Shown here one piece after another: positions 8,087 through 15,067 of a DNA stretch of 18,524 nt (position 1 is the first letter of the stretch; the number at the start of each line of letters is the position of its first letter). The DNA comes from Calidifonticultor sp964387355 (GTDB lineage: Bacteria; Actinomycetota; Humimicrobiia; Humimicrobiales; Humimicrobiaceae), in contig CAYLWJ010000025.1 of the NCBI GenBank assembly GCA_964387355.1, positions 1 to 18,524 on the forward strand. The letters run 5' to 3'. The notes under the pieces are model-generated. The model was not told the DNA's origin. It did not search any database and saw only the letters and a list, made by a program, of their open reading frames with translations. The position numbers were made by a program, and so were the translations under genes.

Positions 8087-8467
8087 ATGGCAAGAAGAGT
8101 ATATGTTAGAGAAATTTATTTTTACATCGTGTGTATTATATCAATTATTATTTTTATAATTGGTGTAGTAAATTTGGTTGACAGTATAGTAAATTACATA
8201 AAACCAACAACTTACATGACAAAAGCATCAATTCTTCCGTCTTACAGGGAACAATATAAAGACTTAAGCCAGCAAGAAATTGAAAAACTAATCGATGAAG
8301 AGATAAAAGCACAGGAAAATATTGAAAAGTCAAATTCTCTAAAAGGTTTAATAAGAGGTGCGCTTTTAATTATAATTTCAATTCCCCTTTTTGCTTCACA
8401 TTGGAAATTAGCCCAATCAATGTGGCACTTAAGCTTAAAAACCGATAAAAGCGAAGTAGATGAATAA
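8087..8467 (+). CDS. Small two-helix membrane protein of unknown function
   Basis: A 126-residue protein with two predicted membrane helices: residues about 9-33 (a long Ile/Phe/Val-rich segment after the basic MARRVYVRE) and about 86-106 (ALLIIISIPLFASHW). The loop between them is charged and helical with a YKDLSQQEIEKLIDEE stretch. The basic N-terminus and two hydrophobic segments suggest a hairpin with both ends in the cytoplasm. The ATG at 8087 is preferred over the in-frame GTG at 8078 because the GTG lies inside the ribosome site GGGAGAGGTG (8071-8080), which is correctly spaced for 8087. The general look (ARR-Y start, two helices) reminds me of DUF5671-type proteins, but I am not sure. 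No functional assignment can be made from the neighbours. Confidence 0.8.
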   Translation: MARRVYVREIYFYIVCIISIIIFIIGVVNLVDSIVNYIKPTTYMTKASILPSYREQYKDLSQQEIEKLIDEEIKAQENIEKSNSLKGLIRGALLIIISIPLFASHWKLAQSMWHLSLKTDKSEVDE

Positions 8468-8536
8468 GCCTTTTTAATTAATTTTTTATAATTTTAATTA
8501 GCACCCTGCTATTTATTAGCACTTTGTTTTTAATTG

Positions 8537-8600
8537 ACATTTTGCTATTAATTGGTATTTTGCTATTTATTGGCATTTTGCTATTAATTGGTATTTTGTC
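8537..8600. repeat. 18-bp tandem array, about 3.5 copies
   Basis: Units of 18 bases of the form ATTTTGCTATTAATTG plus two variable bases start at 8537, 8555 and 8573, with a partial fourth from 8591 and more degenerate relatives to about 8655. It occupies the 284-bp spacer before tsaC; no gene is seen in the spacer. Confidence 0.85.
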
Positions 8601-8751
8601 AATTTGTTATTAATTGTTTGTTGCTAACATTTGCTGTTAATTGACATTTTGCCAATAACATATATTTTACCAGTGCTATAAATTTTACTAAAACTATGCA
8701 TTTTACTAGAATATTATAAAATTTGTTAGAAGGATAAAAAAATTTTTTTAA

Positions 8752-9432
8752 ATGAGAGTTTTATTACAAAATTTATCAATACCTGATTTAAAAAATGACG
8801 AGCTTACTGAAGTTGTTAAGTTCATTGCAAAGAAATTAAAAAAAGGAAGTGTCGCTGTTCTTCCTACAAGTACAATTTATGGATTGAGTTGTGTGTACAA
8901 TAATAAAGAAGCTATAGATAAAATTTATGATATAAAAAAAAGGCCAAAAAATTTACCTTTTATAGTATTAATATCAAAAATAAGCCAGCTTGACATTTTA
9001 ATTGAAGAAAAAACAAACCTTGCTGAAAAATTAATTGAAAAATACTGGATTTCAGAAAATCCGCAGCCGCTAACACTGGTTTTCAAAAAGGCAAAGATAA
9101 AAAAGAAAAAGCTAAAAAAAGACAAGCTAAAAAAAGACAATCACCAAAAAGATAATTTTGGTAACACGATTGCAGTTAGGTTAGATCCTCTGCCAATAAT
9201 AAACAAGATAATTAACTTGAGCGGGCCTTTAATTTCAACAAGTGCAACCATTTCAGGAACAAATTTATCCCCAAGAACTATTAATGAAATACCAGAAGAA
9301 GTTTTACAAAAAGTTGATTTGGTACTAGACTATGAAAAAAAATTAAGCGGAACTGCATCTACTATTATTGATGTTTCTACAGAAAATCCTATAATACTTA
9401 GACAAGGTTCAGTAAAGATACAGGAGCAATAA
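8752..9432 (+). CDS. tsaC: Threonylcarbamoyl-AMP synthase, YrdC/TsaC family
   Basis: Forms threonylcarbamoyl-adenylate from threonine, bicarbonate and ATP, the first step of t6A modification at position 37 of ANN-decoding tRNAs. The YrdC domain is recognisable throughout: PTSTIYGLSC near residue 39, KKRPKNLPFIVLI, PLTLVF, the nucleotide/threonine pocket segment VRLDPLP and SGPLISTSATISGT, ending in TIIDVS and ILRQGSV. It is a YrdC-domain-only protein (226 residues), lacking the extra C-terminal Sua5 domain. A lysine-rich insert at residues about 111-135 breaks the domain between PLTLVF and VRLDP; it contains a perfect 15-bp in-frame duplication (9111-9125, 9126-9140). The ATG is followed directly by family sequence; the nearest purine-rich site (GAAGGA, about 8729-8734) is 17 bases away, too far for ordinary use. 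glyA follows on the same strand after 187 bp. Confidence 0.92.
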   Translation: MRVLLQNLSIPDLKNDELTEVVKFIAKKLKKGSVAVLPTSTIYGLSCVYNNKEAIDKIYDIKKRPKNLPFIVLISKISQLDILIEEKTNLAEKLIEKYWISENPQPLTLVFKKAKIKKKKLKKDKLKKDNHQKDNFGNTIAVRLDPLPIINKIINLSGPLISTSATISGTNLSPRTINEIPEEVLQKVDLVLDYEKKLSGTASTIIDVSTENPIILRQGSVKIQEQ

Positions 9433-9490
9433 AGGAGTTTTAAAATATTAAAAATAATATTAAAAAATTCAAGTAAAATAATTTTAATAA

Positions 9491-9522
9491 TTTTATAGTT
9501 CAAATATTTTATAGTTCAAATA
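9491..9522. repeat. Perfect 16-bp tandem duplication
   Basis: TTTTATAGTTCAAATA is repeated head to tail (9491-9506, 9507-9522) in the spacer between tsaC and glyA. Confidence 0.9.
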
Positions 9523-9619
9523 TAGTGATTAATTAAACATGGTGAATAATATTACAATAGATTACTATAGTTCTATAGTTAATAAAATTTAATTTAATAA
9601 CTTAATTAAGGGAGGATTT

Positions 9620-10903
9620 TTGAGCAGCTTTTCTAAAAATATCAATAATAAAATTTTAAATCATACTATTTCGCATGTGGTAGATGAAGAAATTCAAGTT
9701 ATATTAAAAAAGGAACTTGAAAGACAAAAAAGTCAAATTATTTTAATTGCAAGTGAAAATTTTACTTCTCAGGAAGTAATAAAAACAATGGGATCTGTTT
9801 TAACAAACAAATATGCCGAAGGATATCCTCAAGACAGATATTACGAAGGATGTAATATAGTTGATGAAGTTGAAGCACTTGCCATTAAAAGATGCAATGA
9901 GCTTTTTAACTCCAATTACTGCAATGTTCAGCCTCACAGTGGCGTTCAAGCTAACACTGCAGTTTTTCTTAGTATCTTAAATTGTGGTGATAAAATCTTA
10001 AGTATGAATTTAAGAGACGGTGGACACCTTTCACATGGGCACAAGCAAAATCTAACTGGAAAGTATTTTGATATCTCCACATATAGTGTTGATACTGAAA
10101 CTGAAATGATTGACTATGAAAATGTCAGAAAAATTGCAAAAATCTTTAAACCAAAATTAATTATTGCAGGGGCAAGTTCATATTCAAGAATTATAGATTA
10201 TACAAAATTTAGAGAAATAGCAGATGAAGTTGGAGCATTTTTAATGGCAGATATTGCACACGTTGCAGGTTTAATTGCTGGGGGTGTGCATCCAACATCT
10301 GTAGGAGTAGCTGATTTTACTACTGCTACCACTCATAAAACTTTACGTGGCCCTAGGGGTGGTTTAATAATTGCAGACAAGAAATATTCAGGCTTAATTA
10401 ACAAGTCTGTATTTCCTGGTACGCAGGGTGGACCCCTAATGCATGTAATTGCAGCTAAAGCTGTGTGTTTTAAAGAAGCACTTGATAGTTCATTTAAAGA
10501 ATATGCTAAAAAAATTGTTGAAAATTCAAAAGCATTATGCAATTTTATGAAAGAAAAAGGTTACAGGATAGTTTCTGGTGGGACAGATAACCATTTGTTT
10601 TTAATAGATTTAACTAATAAAAAAATTACTGGTTACGAAGCTGCTGAGCTTCTTGCTTCAGCAGGAATTATTGTAAATAAAAATGTAATTCCTTATGATC
10701 AGCTAAACCCAAACATTACAAGCGGAATTAGAATAGGCACTCCTGCTGTTACAACACAGGGAATGGGGATAAATGAAATGTATCAAATTGGTGAAATGAT
10801 TGATTATGTAATAATGCACAGAGAAAATAAGTCAGCTTTATCTGAAATAAGTAAAAAAGTTAAAGATTTGGCTTACCAATTTCCTGTTTACACTAATCTA
10901 TAA
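9620..10903 (+). CDS. glyA: Serine hydroxymethyltransferase
   Basis: PLP enzyme interconverting serine and glycine with tetrahydrofolate, the main source of one-carbon units. Landmarks: LIASENFTS, TNKYAEGYP, the phosphate-binding VQPHSGVQANTAV, MADIAHVAGLIAGG, the PLP Schiff-base lysine K240 in TTHKTLRGPRGG, FPGTQGGPLMH, and GIRIGTPAVTTQGM near the C-terminus. At 427 residues it has normal length with no low-complexity insert. The start is a TTG at 9620: a strong GGGAGG (9610-9615) sits just upstream, and no ATG occurs before the conserved region. The stop codon is inside a perfect 22-bp tandem duplication. The gene is in tandem with tsaC, a common neighbourhood in bacteria. Confidence 0.97.
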   Translation: MSSFSKNINNKILNHTISHVVDEEIQVILKKELERQKSQIILIASENFTSQEVIKTMGSVLTNKYAEGYPQDRYYEGCNIVDEVEALAIKRCNELFNSNYCNVQPHSGVQANTAVFLSILNCGDKILSMNLRDGGHLSHGHKQNLTGKYFDISTYSVDTETEMIDYENVRKIAKIFKPKLIIAGASSYSRIIDYTKFREIADEVGAFLMADIAHVAGLIAGGVHPTSVGVADFTTATTHKTLRGPRGGLIIADKKYSGLINKSVFPGTQGGPLMHVIAAKAVCFKEALDSSFKEYAKKIVENSKALCNFMKEKGYRIVSGGTDNHLFLIDLTNKKITGYEAAELLASAGIIVNKNVIPYDQLNPNITSGIRIGTPAVTTQGMGINEMYQIGEMIDYVIMHRENKSALSEISKKVKDLAYQFPVYTNL

Positions 10904-10936
10904 TTAAAATTCAACTAATCTATAATTAAAATTCAA
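10893..10936. repeat. Perfect 22-bp tandem duplication across the glyA stop codon
   Basis: The 22 bases at 10893-10914, which carry the last two sense codons (AAT CTA) and the TAA of glyA, are repeated exactly at 10915-10936. The second copy is non-coding. Confidence 0.92.
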
Positions 10937-10988
10937 TTAGCTTATAGTTAGACTGCTTATATTCAGATTAATTATTACTAGTTTAATT

Positions 10989-11026
10989 ATTTCTAATATA
11001 ATTATCGATTTCTAATATAATTATCG
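10989..11026. repeat. Perfect 19-bp tandem duplication
   Basis: ATTTCTAATATAATTATCG occurs at 10989-11007 and 11008-11026, downstream of glyA. Confidence 0.9.
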
Positions 11027-11060
11027 TAAGATTAATTACGATAAAATAAATTATATTATA

Positions 11061-11153
11061 TTAAATTATATTATCATTATCTTCAATTTTATTTTTATAA
11101 ATATTTAAAAACTGTTGCGGTGTTAAAATTTTTAACTTTTTATTTTTTCCCAT
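11061..11153 (-). pseudogene. Remnant of a PIN-domain toxin, C-terminal tail only
   Basis: A 30-codon frame (ATG at 11153) reading MGKNKKLKILTPQQFLNIYK and ten more residues. The LKILTPQQFL segment is what the extreme C-terminus of PIN-family toxins paired with AbrB-type antitoxins looks like (consensus from memory: I-TP-EFL). Nothing of the catalytic PIN domain (LDTNVLISA and the later acidic residues) is present. It begins three bases after the end of the antitoxin's original reading frame, where the toxin gene would be expected, so the simplest reading is an internal deletion that removed nearly all of the toxin. There is no ribosome site. Identification rests on a short motif plus position. 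Confidence 0.55.
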
Positions 11154-11156
11154 GTT

Positions 11157-11416
11157 TTACTTATTCTTATGTCTTACTTCTTCTTGTAACTGTAAAATTT
11201 CATCTTCGCTTAAACCGGATTTTTCAAAGCAGATCTTATTTCAGTTAAGACATCAAGTGCAACAGTTTTTTTAGGTTTAGCAACAAAGCAATTATCCTCG
11301 ATTTTTATTTCTAACTTATCACCATTCTCAAGGCCCAGTTTCTCACAAACCTTCTTGGGCAATGTAATTTGTCTTTTTGGTCTTAATAAGATATCTATAA
11401 TTTCATTTTCTGACAT
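11157..11416 (-). pseudogene. AbrB/MazE-type antitoxin, frameshifted near the C-terminus
   Basis: Residues 1-55 form a swapped-hairpin AbrB DNA-binding domain: RPKRQITLPKKVCEKLGLENGDKLEIKI is split by no break and closes with AKPKK. As read, the frame stops at 11210 after 68 residues (ALKNPV). Adding one A in the A5 run (complement of 11220-11224) restores ALKKSGLSEDEILQLQEEVR and a stop at 11157, an 86-residue protein with the usual KSGLSEEE antitoxin tail that binds the PIN toxin. So a one-base deletion is likely, real or a sequencing error. The ATG at 11416 has a strong AGGAGG 11 bases upstream. The truncated product would keep DNA binding but lose the toxin-neutralising tail, consistent with the wreck of the toxin gene behind it. 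Confidence 0.8.
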
Positions 11417-11745
11417 ATTAAATACAACCTCCTACTCAATATATCCTACTTCTTACTTAAAATAGATTATTAAATATCTTAATCTTTGTAAATATAGAAT
11501 TATGATTATAGCATTATGATTAGATAAATAATAAGTAGGCTAACTACTACTAGAGTATTATTGTCAGATTAATTGCAATTAGGTCAATTAAAATTAGATC
11601 AATTACAATTAAAATAATCAATTAATTAAATTAATTATAATTAGTTCTTACTGAAATAATTAATAAAAATTAAGTAATTTAAAAAAATTTAAGCTTAAAA
11701 ATTTGAAAAATATCAAAAATTTTTGAATTGTTCAGCAATAACTAA
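11417..11745. other. Non-coding spacer upstream of the antitoxin gene
   Basis: 329 bp of AT-rich DNA with imperfect repeats of AATTA/GATCAATTA type (about 11560-11645). It must contain the antitoxin promoter, but I see no convincing one, nor any gene or GC-rich terminator for the gene that ends at 11746. Confidence 0.4.
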
Positions 11746-12978
11746 TTAGATTAATGGTGTTGGCTCATCTTCAGTAATTATTGGTAAATTATCAGCAGGA
11801 TAAAGGTAAACATAAAATTTACCCATACCCAATTTAATCCCACCAGGCTTAAATTTATTTGAAGTTATATAGTGCTGCTTATGCTGCTTAATATAATTAC
11901 TTTCAGTTTTGTTTTTCTGAGCATCTATTTTTATTGTTTTTACTAACTTATAATTTCCTCTTTCTTCAATACTGTTCTGTTTTACACTATCAACAACATT
12001 ATCATTTATGCCAAAAACAGCATTTATTAATTTGTCATCATGAGAATAACTAGATATTAAATCTAGCCCTTTTTTATTCATTACAAAAACAGGGATTTTC
12101 ACTCCCAGCTGAATTACGGCAGAAGGTCCAACAATTTCTCTTACAAATTTAGAGCCACATGCCCAAATTAAATCTGCATTATCCTTAATTACTTCAGCCT
12201 GTTTTTTTGTAATACCACTGTTGCATACAGATAAAACTGTAATTTTTATACGTTGTGTTTTATTTATCTGGTTTATCTGTTCTATCAGTCCTGTTTGTTT
12301 TTGAAACAGTTCTTTTTGTTCTTTATAGCCAATATTTTCTATATTATTTATCTTTTCAAGACTTTTTATCTTTTTTAAAATAACAGTTTCATCTCCTCTT
12401 AATGTTACTGCAATTTTTTTATATCCTAGTCTTAGCGCTTTTTTTATTCCAAGAAATTGATTTATTTTTGCGTTTTTTGTATCTAAAACAATTCCACCTT
12501 CTTTTTCAATCTTATTTATGACTTCTCTTTCAGGACTTGTATAAAATACTCCATTCATATAAGCGCCAATCCCTTGAATTAACGATGGATTATTACTTAT
12601 AACAGTCCCTGCTCCTTCACAAACAACAACAGCACAATCAATTTCTTTTCTTCTTAATGCATACATTAGTATTTCAGAAGCTCCAAAGGGCACTATTATT
12701 TTATCGCTTGTTAATTCTCTATGACATGTAAACATTCCTAAATTTTTTATCTGCCAGTCAAACTTTTCAGCTATTGAATCTTTATCAATTATATTTTTGT
12801 CAAAAATCATCTTAAATAAAGGGCAATATTTTATAGAAGGCTCTCCTATTTTTATAATTTTGCCATTTGATATAGCAACAAAAGCTCCTGCTTTTCTAGT
12901 TATATGAAGGTCTGTAGGTAAACTGCCAAACTTATCTTTCAATTCTTTTAAAAATTTAGCTAATTTTAAATTTGCCAT
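11746..12978 (-). CDS. DUF2099 family protein (methanogenesis marker 8-like)
   Basis: A 410-residue cytoplasmic protein I recognise as DUF2099, called methanogenesis marker protein 8 in archaea and also present in anaerobic bacteria; its biochemical function is not established. Family-like blocks: GEPSIKYCPLF near residue 45, LGMFTCHREL, PFGASEILMYALRRKEIDCAVVVCEGAGTVI with ISNNPSLIQGIGAYMNG after it, DTKNAKINQFLGIKKAL, and ITVLSVCNSGI and IWACGSKFVREIVGPSAVIQLG in the second half. Several Cys sit in the most conserved stretches (YCPL, TCHR, VCEG, SVCN, ACGS), suggesting metal or thiol chemistry. Two linkers (about residues 205-240 and 330-370) are low-complexity and probably lineage-specific expansions. 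The ATG at 12978 has no ribosome site. It is divergent from the NifX/MinD operon, sharing a 404-bp control region with it. Confidence 0.8.
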   Translation of the reverse strand: MANLKLAKFLKELKDKFGSLPTDLHITRKAGAFVAISNGKIIKIGEPSIKYCPLFKMIFDKNIIDKDSIAEKFDWQIKNLGMFTCHRELTSDKIIVPFGASEILMYALRRKEIDCAVVVCEGAGTVISNNPSLIQGIGAYMNGVFYTSPEREVINKIEKEGGIVLDTKNAKINQFLGIKKALRLGYKKIAVTLRGDETVILKKIKSLEKINNIENIGYKEQKELFQKQTGLIEQINQINKTQRIKITVLSVCNSGITKKQAEVIKDNADLIWACGSKFVREIVGPSAVIQLGVKIPVFVMNKKGLDLISSYSHDDKLINAVFGINDNVVDSVKQNSIEERGNYKLVKTIKIDAQKNKTESNYIKQHKQHYITSNKFKPGGIKLGMGKFYVYLYPADNLPIITEDEPTPLI

Positions 12979-13080
12979 TTTATTACATTATTTACTATTA
13001 AAGCTGCTTAAATATTAAAATGATTCAATTTTATAAAAAATATTTTATTTGTAAATTATTAAAAAAATAAAAAAATAATG

Positions 13081-13109
13081 TTGACATTAGAACCATTGTT
13101 CTTTATATT
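13081..13109 (+). promoter_or_regulatory. Consensus sigma70-type promoter of the NifX/MinD operon
   Basis: TTGACA (13081-13086) and TATATT (13104-13109) are separated by exactly 17 bases, predicting transcription from about 13116 and a 5' leader of about 265 nt before the first gene. A GAAC-N4-GTTC operator lies in the spacer. Confidence 0.75.
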
Positions 13110-13140
13110 ACTTATATTGTATATGAACAATAGTTCATAT
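13090..13140. promoter_or_regulatory. Pair of repressor operators with GAAC-N4-GTTC cores
   Basis: Site 1, GAACCATTGTTC (13090-13101), is inside the promoter spacer; site 2 (13121-13140) is a perfect 8-bp inverted repeat, ATATGAAC and GTTCATAT around AATA, just past the start point. Their centres are 35 bp apart. Placement over and just after the promoter implies repression. The TGAACA-N2-AGTTCA form of site 2 resembles ArsR/SmtB-family operators as I remember them; no such regulator is encoded in the window. Confidence 0.7.
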
Positions 13141-13146
13141 ATTCTT

Positions 13147-13206
13147 AGAATTTTAATGTTTATAGTTGCTTATAATAAGAATTTTAATGTAATTAGAATT
13201 TTAATG
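13147..13206. repeat. Three direct repeats of AGAATTTTAATG
   Basis: Exact 12-bp copies lie at 13147-13158, 13178-13189 and 13195-13206 (start-to-start 31 and 17 bp) in the leader of the NifX/MinD operon. They could be binding sites or relics of duplication. Confidence 0.6.
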
Positions 13207-13260
13207 ACAACACTTAAATTTTAATATTAATATTAATCTTTAATGTTAATATTATTGGAC

Positions 13261-13308
13261 TTAGTGATTAATGTCACTAAAGTTAATAGTTAATAATTAG
13301 TTTATACT
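13261..13308 (+). promoter_or_regulatory. Crp/Fnr-like palindrome with a possible second promoter
   Basis: TTAGTGA (13261-13267) and TCACTAA (13274-13280) are perfect 7-bp arms around six bases, matching the GTGA-N6-TCAC form of Crp-family sites. TATACT (13303-13308) downstream would place a start near 13315, so the palindrome would be centred near -44, close to the class II activator position. A second small palindrome, GCTGAA-TTA-TTCAGC, follows at 13318-13332. The activator is not in the window. Confidence 0.5.
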
Positions 13309-13382
13309 GAAGTTTATGCTGAATTATTCAGCAAAAAATAATTAGGTTTTTAATAATTTTTATAATTAGAAAAAAGTGAAAA

Positions 13383-13760
13383 ATGAAAGTTGCAATATCA
13401 ACCGATGGCGAGTTTGTATCAGCTCATTTTGGAAGATGTCCCAAGTATACAATATTGGACATTGAAAATAACAAGGTTGTCAGTAGAGAAATAATTGAAA
13501 ATCCTGGACACCACCCAGGATTTCTACCACAATTTTTAAAAGAAAAAGGAGTTAATTGTGTAATTGCAGGCGGAATGGGTCAGAGAGCAAAAGAATTATT
13601 TAACGAAGCACAAATAGACACAATCCTTGGGGTTGAGGGAAAAATACAATATGTAATTGATAATATACTAAAAGGCACACTTAAAGGGAAAGAAAGCTTA
13701 TGTAAACCTGAATCAGGTAAAGGTTATGGCGTTAATAAAAGCGTTTGTGATCACAAATAA
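13383..13760 (+). CDS. NifX/NifB-associated (dinitrogenase Fe-Mo cofactor domain) protein
   Basis: A 125-residue member of the small RNase-H-like NifX/NafY/NifB-C-terminal family that binds iron-molybdenum or other Fe-S cofactors. It shows MKVAISTDGEFVSAHFGRCPKYTILDIEN at the start as the family does (HFGRCP core), then VNCVIAGGMGQRAKELF (the glycine-rich strand-loop) and TILGVEGKIQYVIDNIL. After the domain is a short tail with two Cys (SLCKPESG and SVCDHK), which may add metal ligands. It is first in a five-gene cluster; no nitrogenase gene is visible, so it more likely serves a general metal/Fe-S function. The ATG is fixed by the conserved N-terminus; ribosome site weak (AAAGTGA). Its stop codon lies in a 10-bp tandem duplication. 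Confidence 0.9.
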   Translation: MKVAISTDGEFVSAHFGRCPKYTILDIENNKVVSREIIENPGHHPGFLPQFLKEKGVNCVIAGGMGQRAKELFNEAQIDTILGVEGKIQYVIDNILKGTLKGKESLCKPESGKGYGVNKSVCDHK

Positions 13761-13769
13761 TCACAAATA
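13750..13769. repeat. Perfect 10-bp tandem duplication across a stop codon
   Basis: ATCACAAATA is repeated (13750-13759, 13760-13769), spanning the TAA (13758-13760) of the first NifX-like gene. Confidence 0.9.
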
Positions 13770-13812
13770 ATTGTCTATAAACATATTGTTTTGAAAAAGA
13801 GAGGAAAATAAA

Positions 13813-14193
13813 ATGAAAATATGTATCACTTCCACAGGAACTTCTTTAGACTCAAATGTTGACCCAAGATTTGGAAGATGTCCATTTTTTATAATTTACG
13901 ATACCAACACCGATACATTCGAAGCAATTGAAAATACTAGTAGACAAGCAATGGGTGGAGCTGGTATACAGTCAGGACAACTTATTGCATCTAAAAATGT
14001 TGAAGCTGTATTATCAGGAAATTTTGGACCAAATGCTTTTAGAGTCTTACAAGCAGCAAATATAAAGATGTTTTCAAATGTTAGCGGAACTGTAAAAGAA
14101 GCAATTGAAAAATTTAAAAATGGCCAACTTACCGAGACATCTGCCCCTGATGTTCAATCTCATTATGGTATGGGAAGAATGGGAGGAGCTTAA
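13813..14193 (+). CDS. Second NifX-like (dinitrogenase Fe-Mo cofactor domain) protein
   Basis: A 126-residue paralogue of the preceding gene product, about equally long but clearly diverged: VDPRFGRCPFFIIYD replaces AHFGRCPKYTILD, followed by AGIQSGQLIASKNVEAVLSGNFGPNAFRVL and FSNVSGTVKEAIEKFKNGQL in separate blocks. The C-terminus ends in a flexible HYGMGRMGGA tail, typical of the members that sit beside MinD-like ATPases. A GAGAGGA ribosome site (about 13799-13805) supports the ATG. The gene's last codons encode GGA GGA and double as the ribosome site of the next gene, which starts three bases after the stop, so translation of the two is probably coupled. Likely role: carrier or scaffold for a metal or Fe-S cofactor handled by the two ATPases downstream. 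Confidence 0.92.
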   Translation: MKICITSTGTSLDSNVDPRFGRCPFFIIYDTNTDTFEAIENTSRQAMGGAGIQSGQLIASKNVEAVLSGNFGPNAFRVLQAANIKMFSNVSGTVKEAIEKFKNGQLTETSAPDVQSHYGMGRMGGA

Positions 14194-14196
14194 AAA

Positions 14197-15039
14197 TTGA
14201 TACTTTCAGTTGCCAGCGGCAAAGGTGGGACTGGCAAGACTACTGTTGCAGTAAGTCTTGCACTTGCAGCCGGGTATTGCCAGTTTATAGACTATGATGT
14301 TGAAGCACCAAATGCCCACATTTTTTTAAAGCCTGAGGTTAAAAATATTAAAAAAGTTACAATTAAACAGCCATATTTTTTAACAGAAACAGGCAAAGAC
14401 TTTTCAAAGTGTGCACAGTTTTGCCACTATAATGCCGTTGCAGTAATTGGCAACCAAGTAATTTTTTATCCTGAGCTTTGTCATGGATGCGGTGGATGTA
14501 TTCTTGTTGGACCAGAAGGCGCAGTTAGAGAAAAAGAAGTTGAAGTTGGCCAAGTAATGAAAGGCCTGACGCCTCCAGGAATTGATTTTATTAGTGGAAA
14601 CTTATCTCCTGGCTCAATGAGAACTACTACTGTTCAAAATGAGCTTGAAAAATTGATAAATAAAAATGGAATCGTAATAATAGATAGCCCCCCAGGCAAC
14701 TCCTGTAGTATGGTTATGTCTGTTAAAAACAGTGATTACTGCATTCTTGTAACAGAGCCTACACCTTATGGTTTAAATGATTTAATTTTGTCAATGGAAG
14801 TTCTTGGTAATTTAAAAATACCGTATGGAGTAATTATAAATAGAGACGGAATTGGAGACTCAACATTAGAAGATTACTGCAGAGATAAAAATATAAAAGT
14901 GCTCTTAAAGATTCCTGATGAGAGAAATATTGCAAAATCTTACTCAGAAGGAAAAACTCTTATAGATTTTAACAATTATTATATTCAAGCTTTTAAAAAA
15001 ATTTTAAAAGAAATAGAAAATACAATTAATAACAATTAG
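14197..15039 (+). CDS. MinD/Mrp-family ATPase with ferredoxin insert, one cluster site lost
   Basis: A 280-residue P-loop ATPase of the MinD/NubP-like group with a ferredoxin-like insert (COG1149 type). The deviant Walker A is ASGKGGTGKTT (residues about 6-16), IDYDVEAPN is the switch region, IIDSPPG is Walker B-like. In the insert C72 and C76 remain of the first motif and C95, C98, C101 of the second, with G105 where the fourth Cys of the second motif should be. Assuming the normal crossed ligand pattern, C95/C98/C101/C76 still make one complete [4Fe-4S] site, while the other site has lost three of its four ligands. The sister gene downstream keeps all eight. TTG start at 14197: GGGAGGAG (14181-14188) lies eight bases before it and the reading frame joins family sequence at once. 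Probable partner of the next gene product, perhaps as a heterodimer. Confidence 0.9.
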   Translation: MILSVASGKGGTGKTTVAVSLALAAGYCQFIDYDVEAPNAHIFLKPEVKNIKKVTIKQPYFLTETGKDFSKCAQFCHYNAVAVIGNQVIFYPELCHGCGGCILVGPEGAVREKEVEVGQVMKGLTPPGIDFISGNLSPGSMRTTTVQNELEKLINKNGIVIIDSPPGNSCSMVMSVKNSDYCILVTEPTPYGLNDLILSMEVLGNLKIPYGVIINRDGIGDSTLEDYCRDKNIKVLLKIPDERNIAKSYSEGKTLIDFNNYYIQAFKKILKEIENTINNN

Positions 15040-15067
15040 TTAAAGTTTAGTTAAAGTTTAGTTAAAA
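15036..15067. repeat. 11-bp tandem repeat, nearly three copies, linking stop and start
   Basis: TTAGTTAAAGT begins at 15036, 15047 and 15058 (third copy partial). The first copy contains the TAG of the upstream ATPase and the last runs into the ATG at 15067, so the whole intergenic gap is made of the repeat. Confidence 0.9.

Noticed and set aside
8537..8655. The 18-bp repeats as a CRISPR array
   Set aside because: Units are contiguous with no unique spacers and vary in sequence; a simple tandem array.
13383..14193. Evidence for nitrogen fixation
   Set aside because: NifX-like domains alone are widespread in anaerobes; no nifHDK or nifB is in the window.
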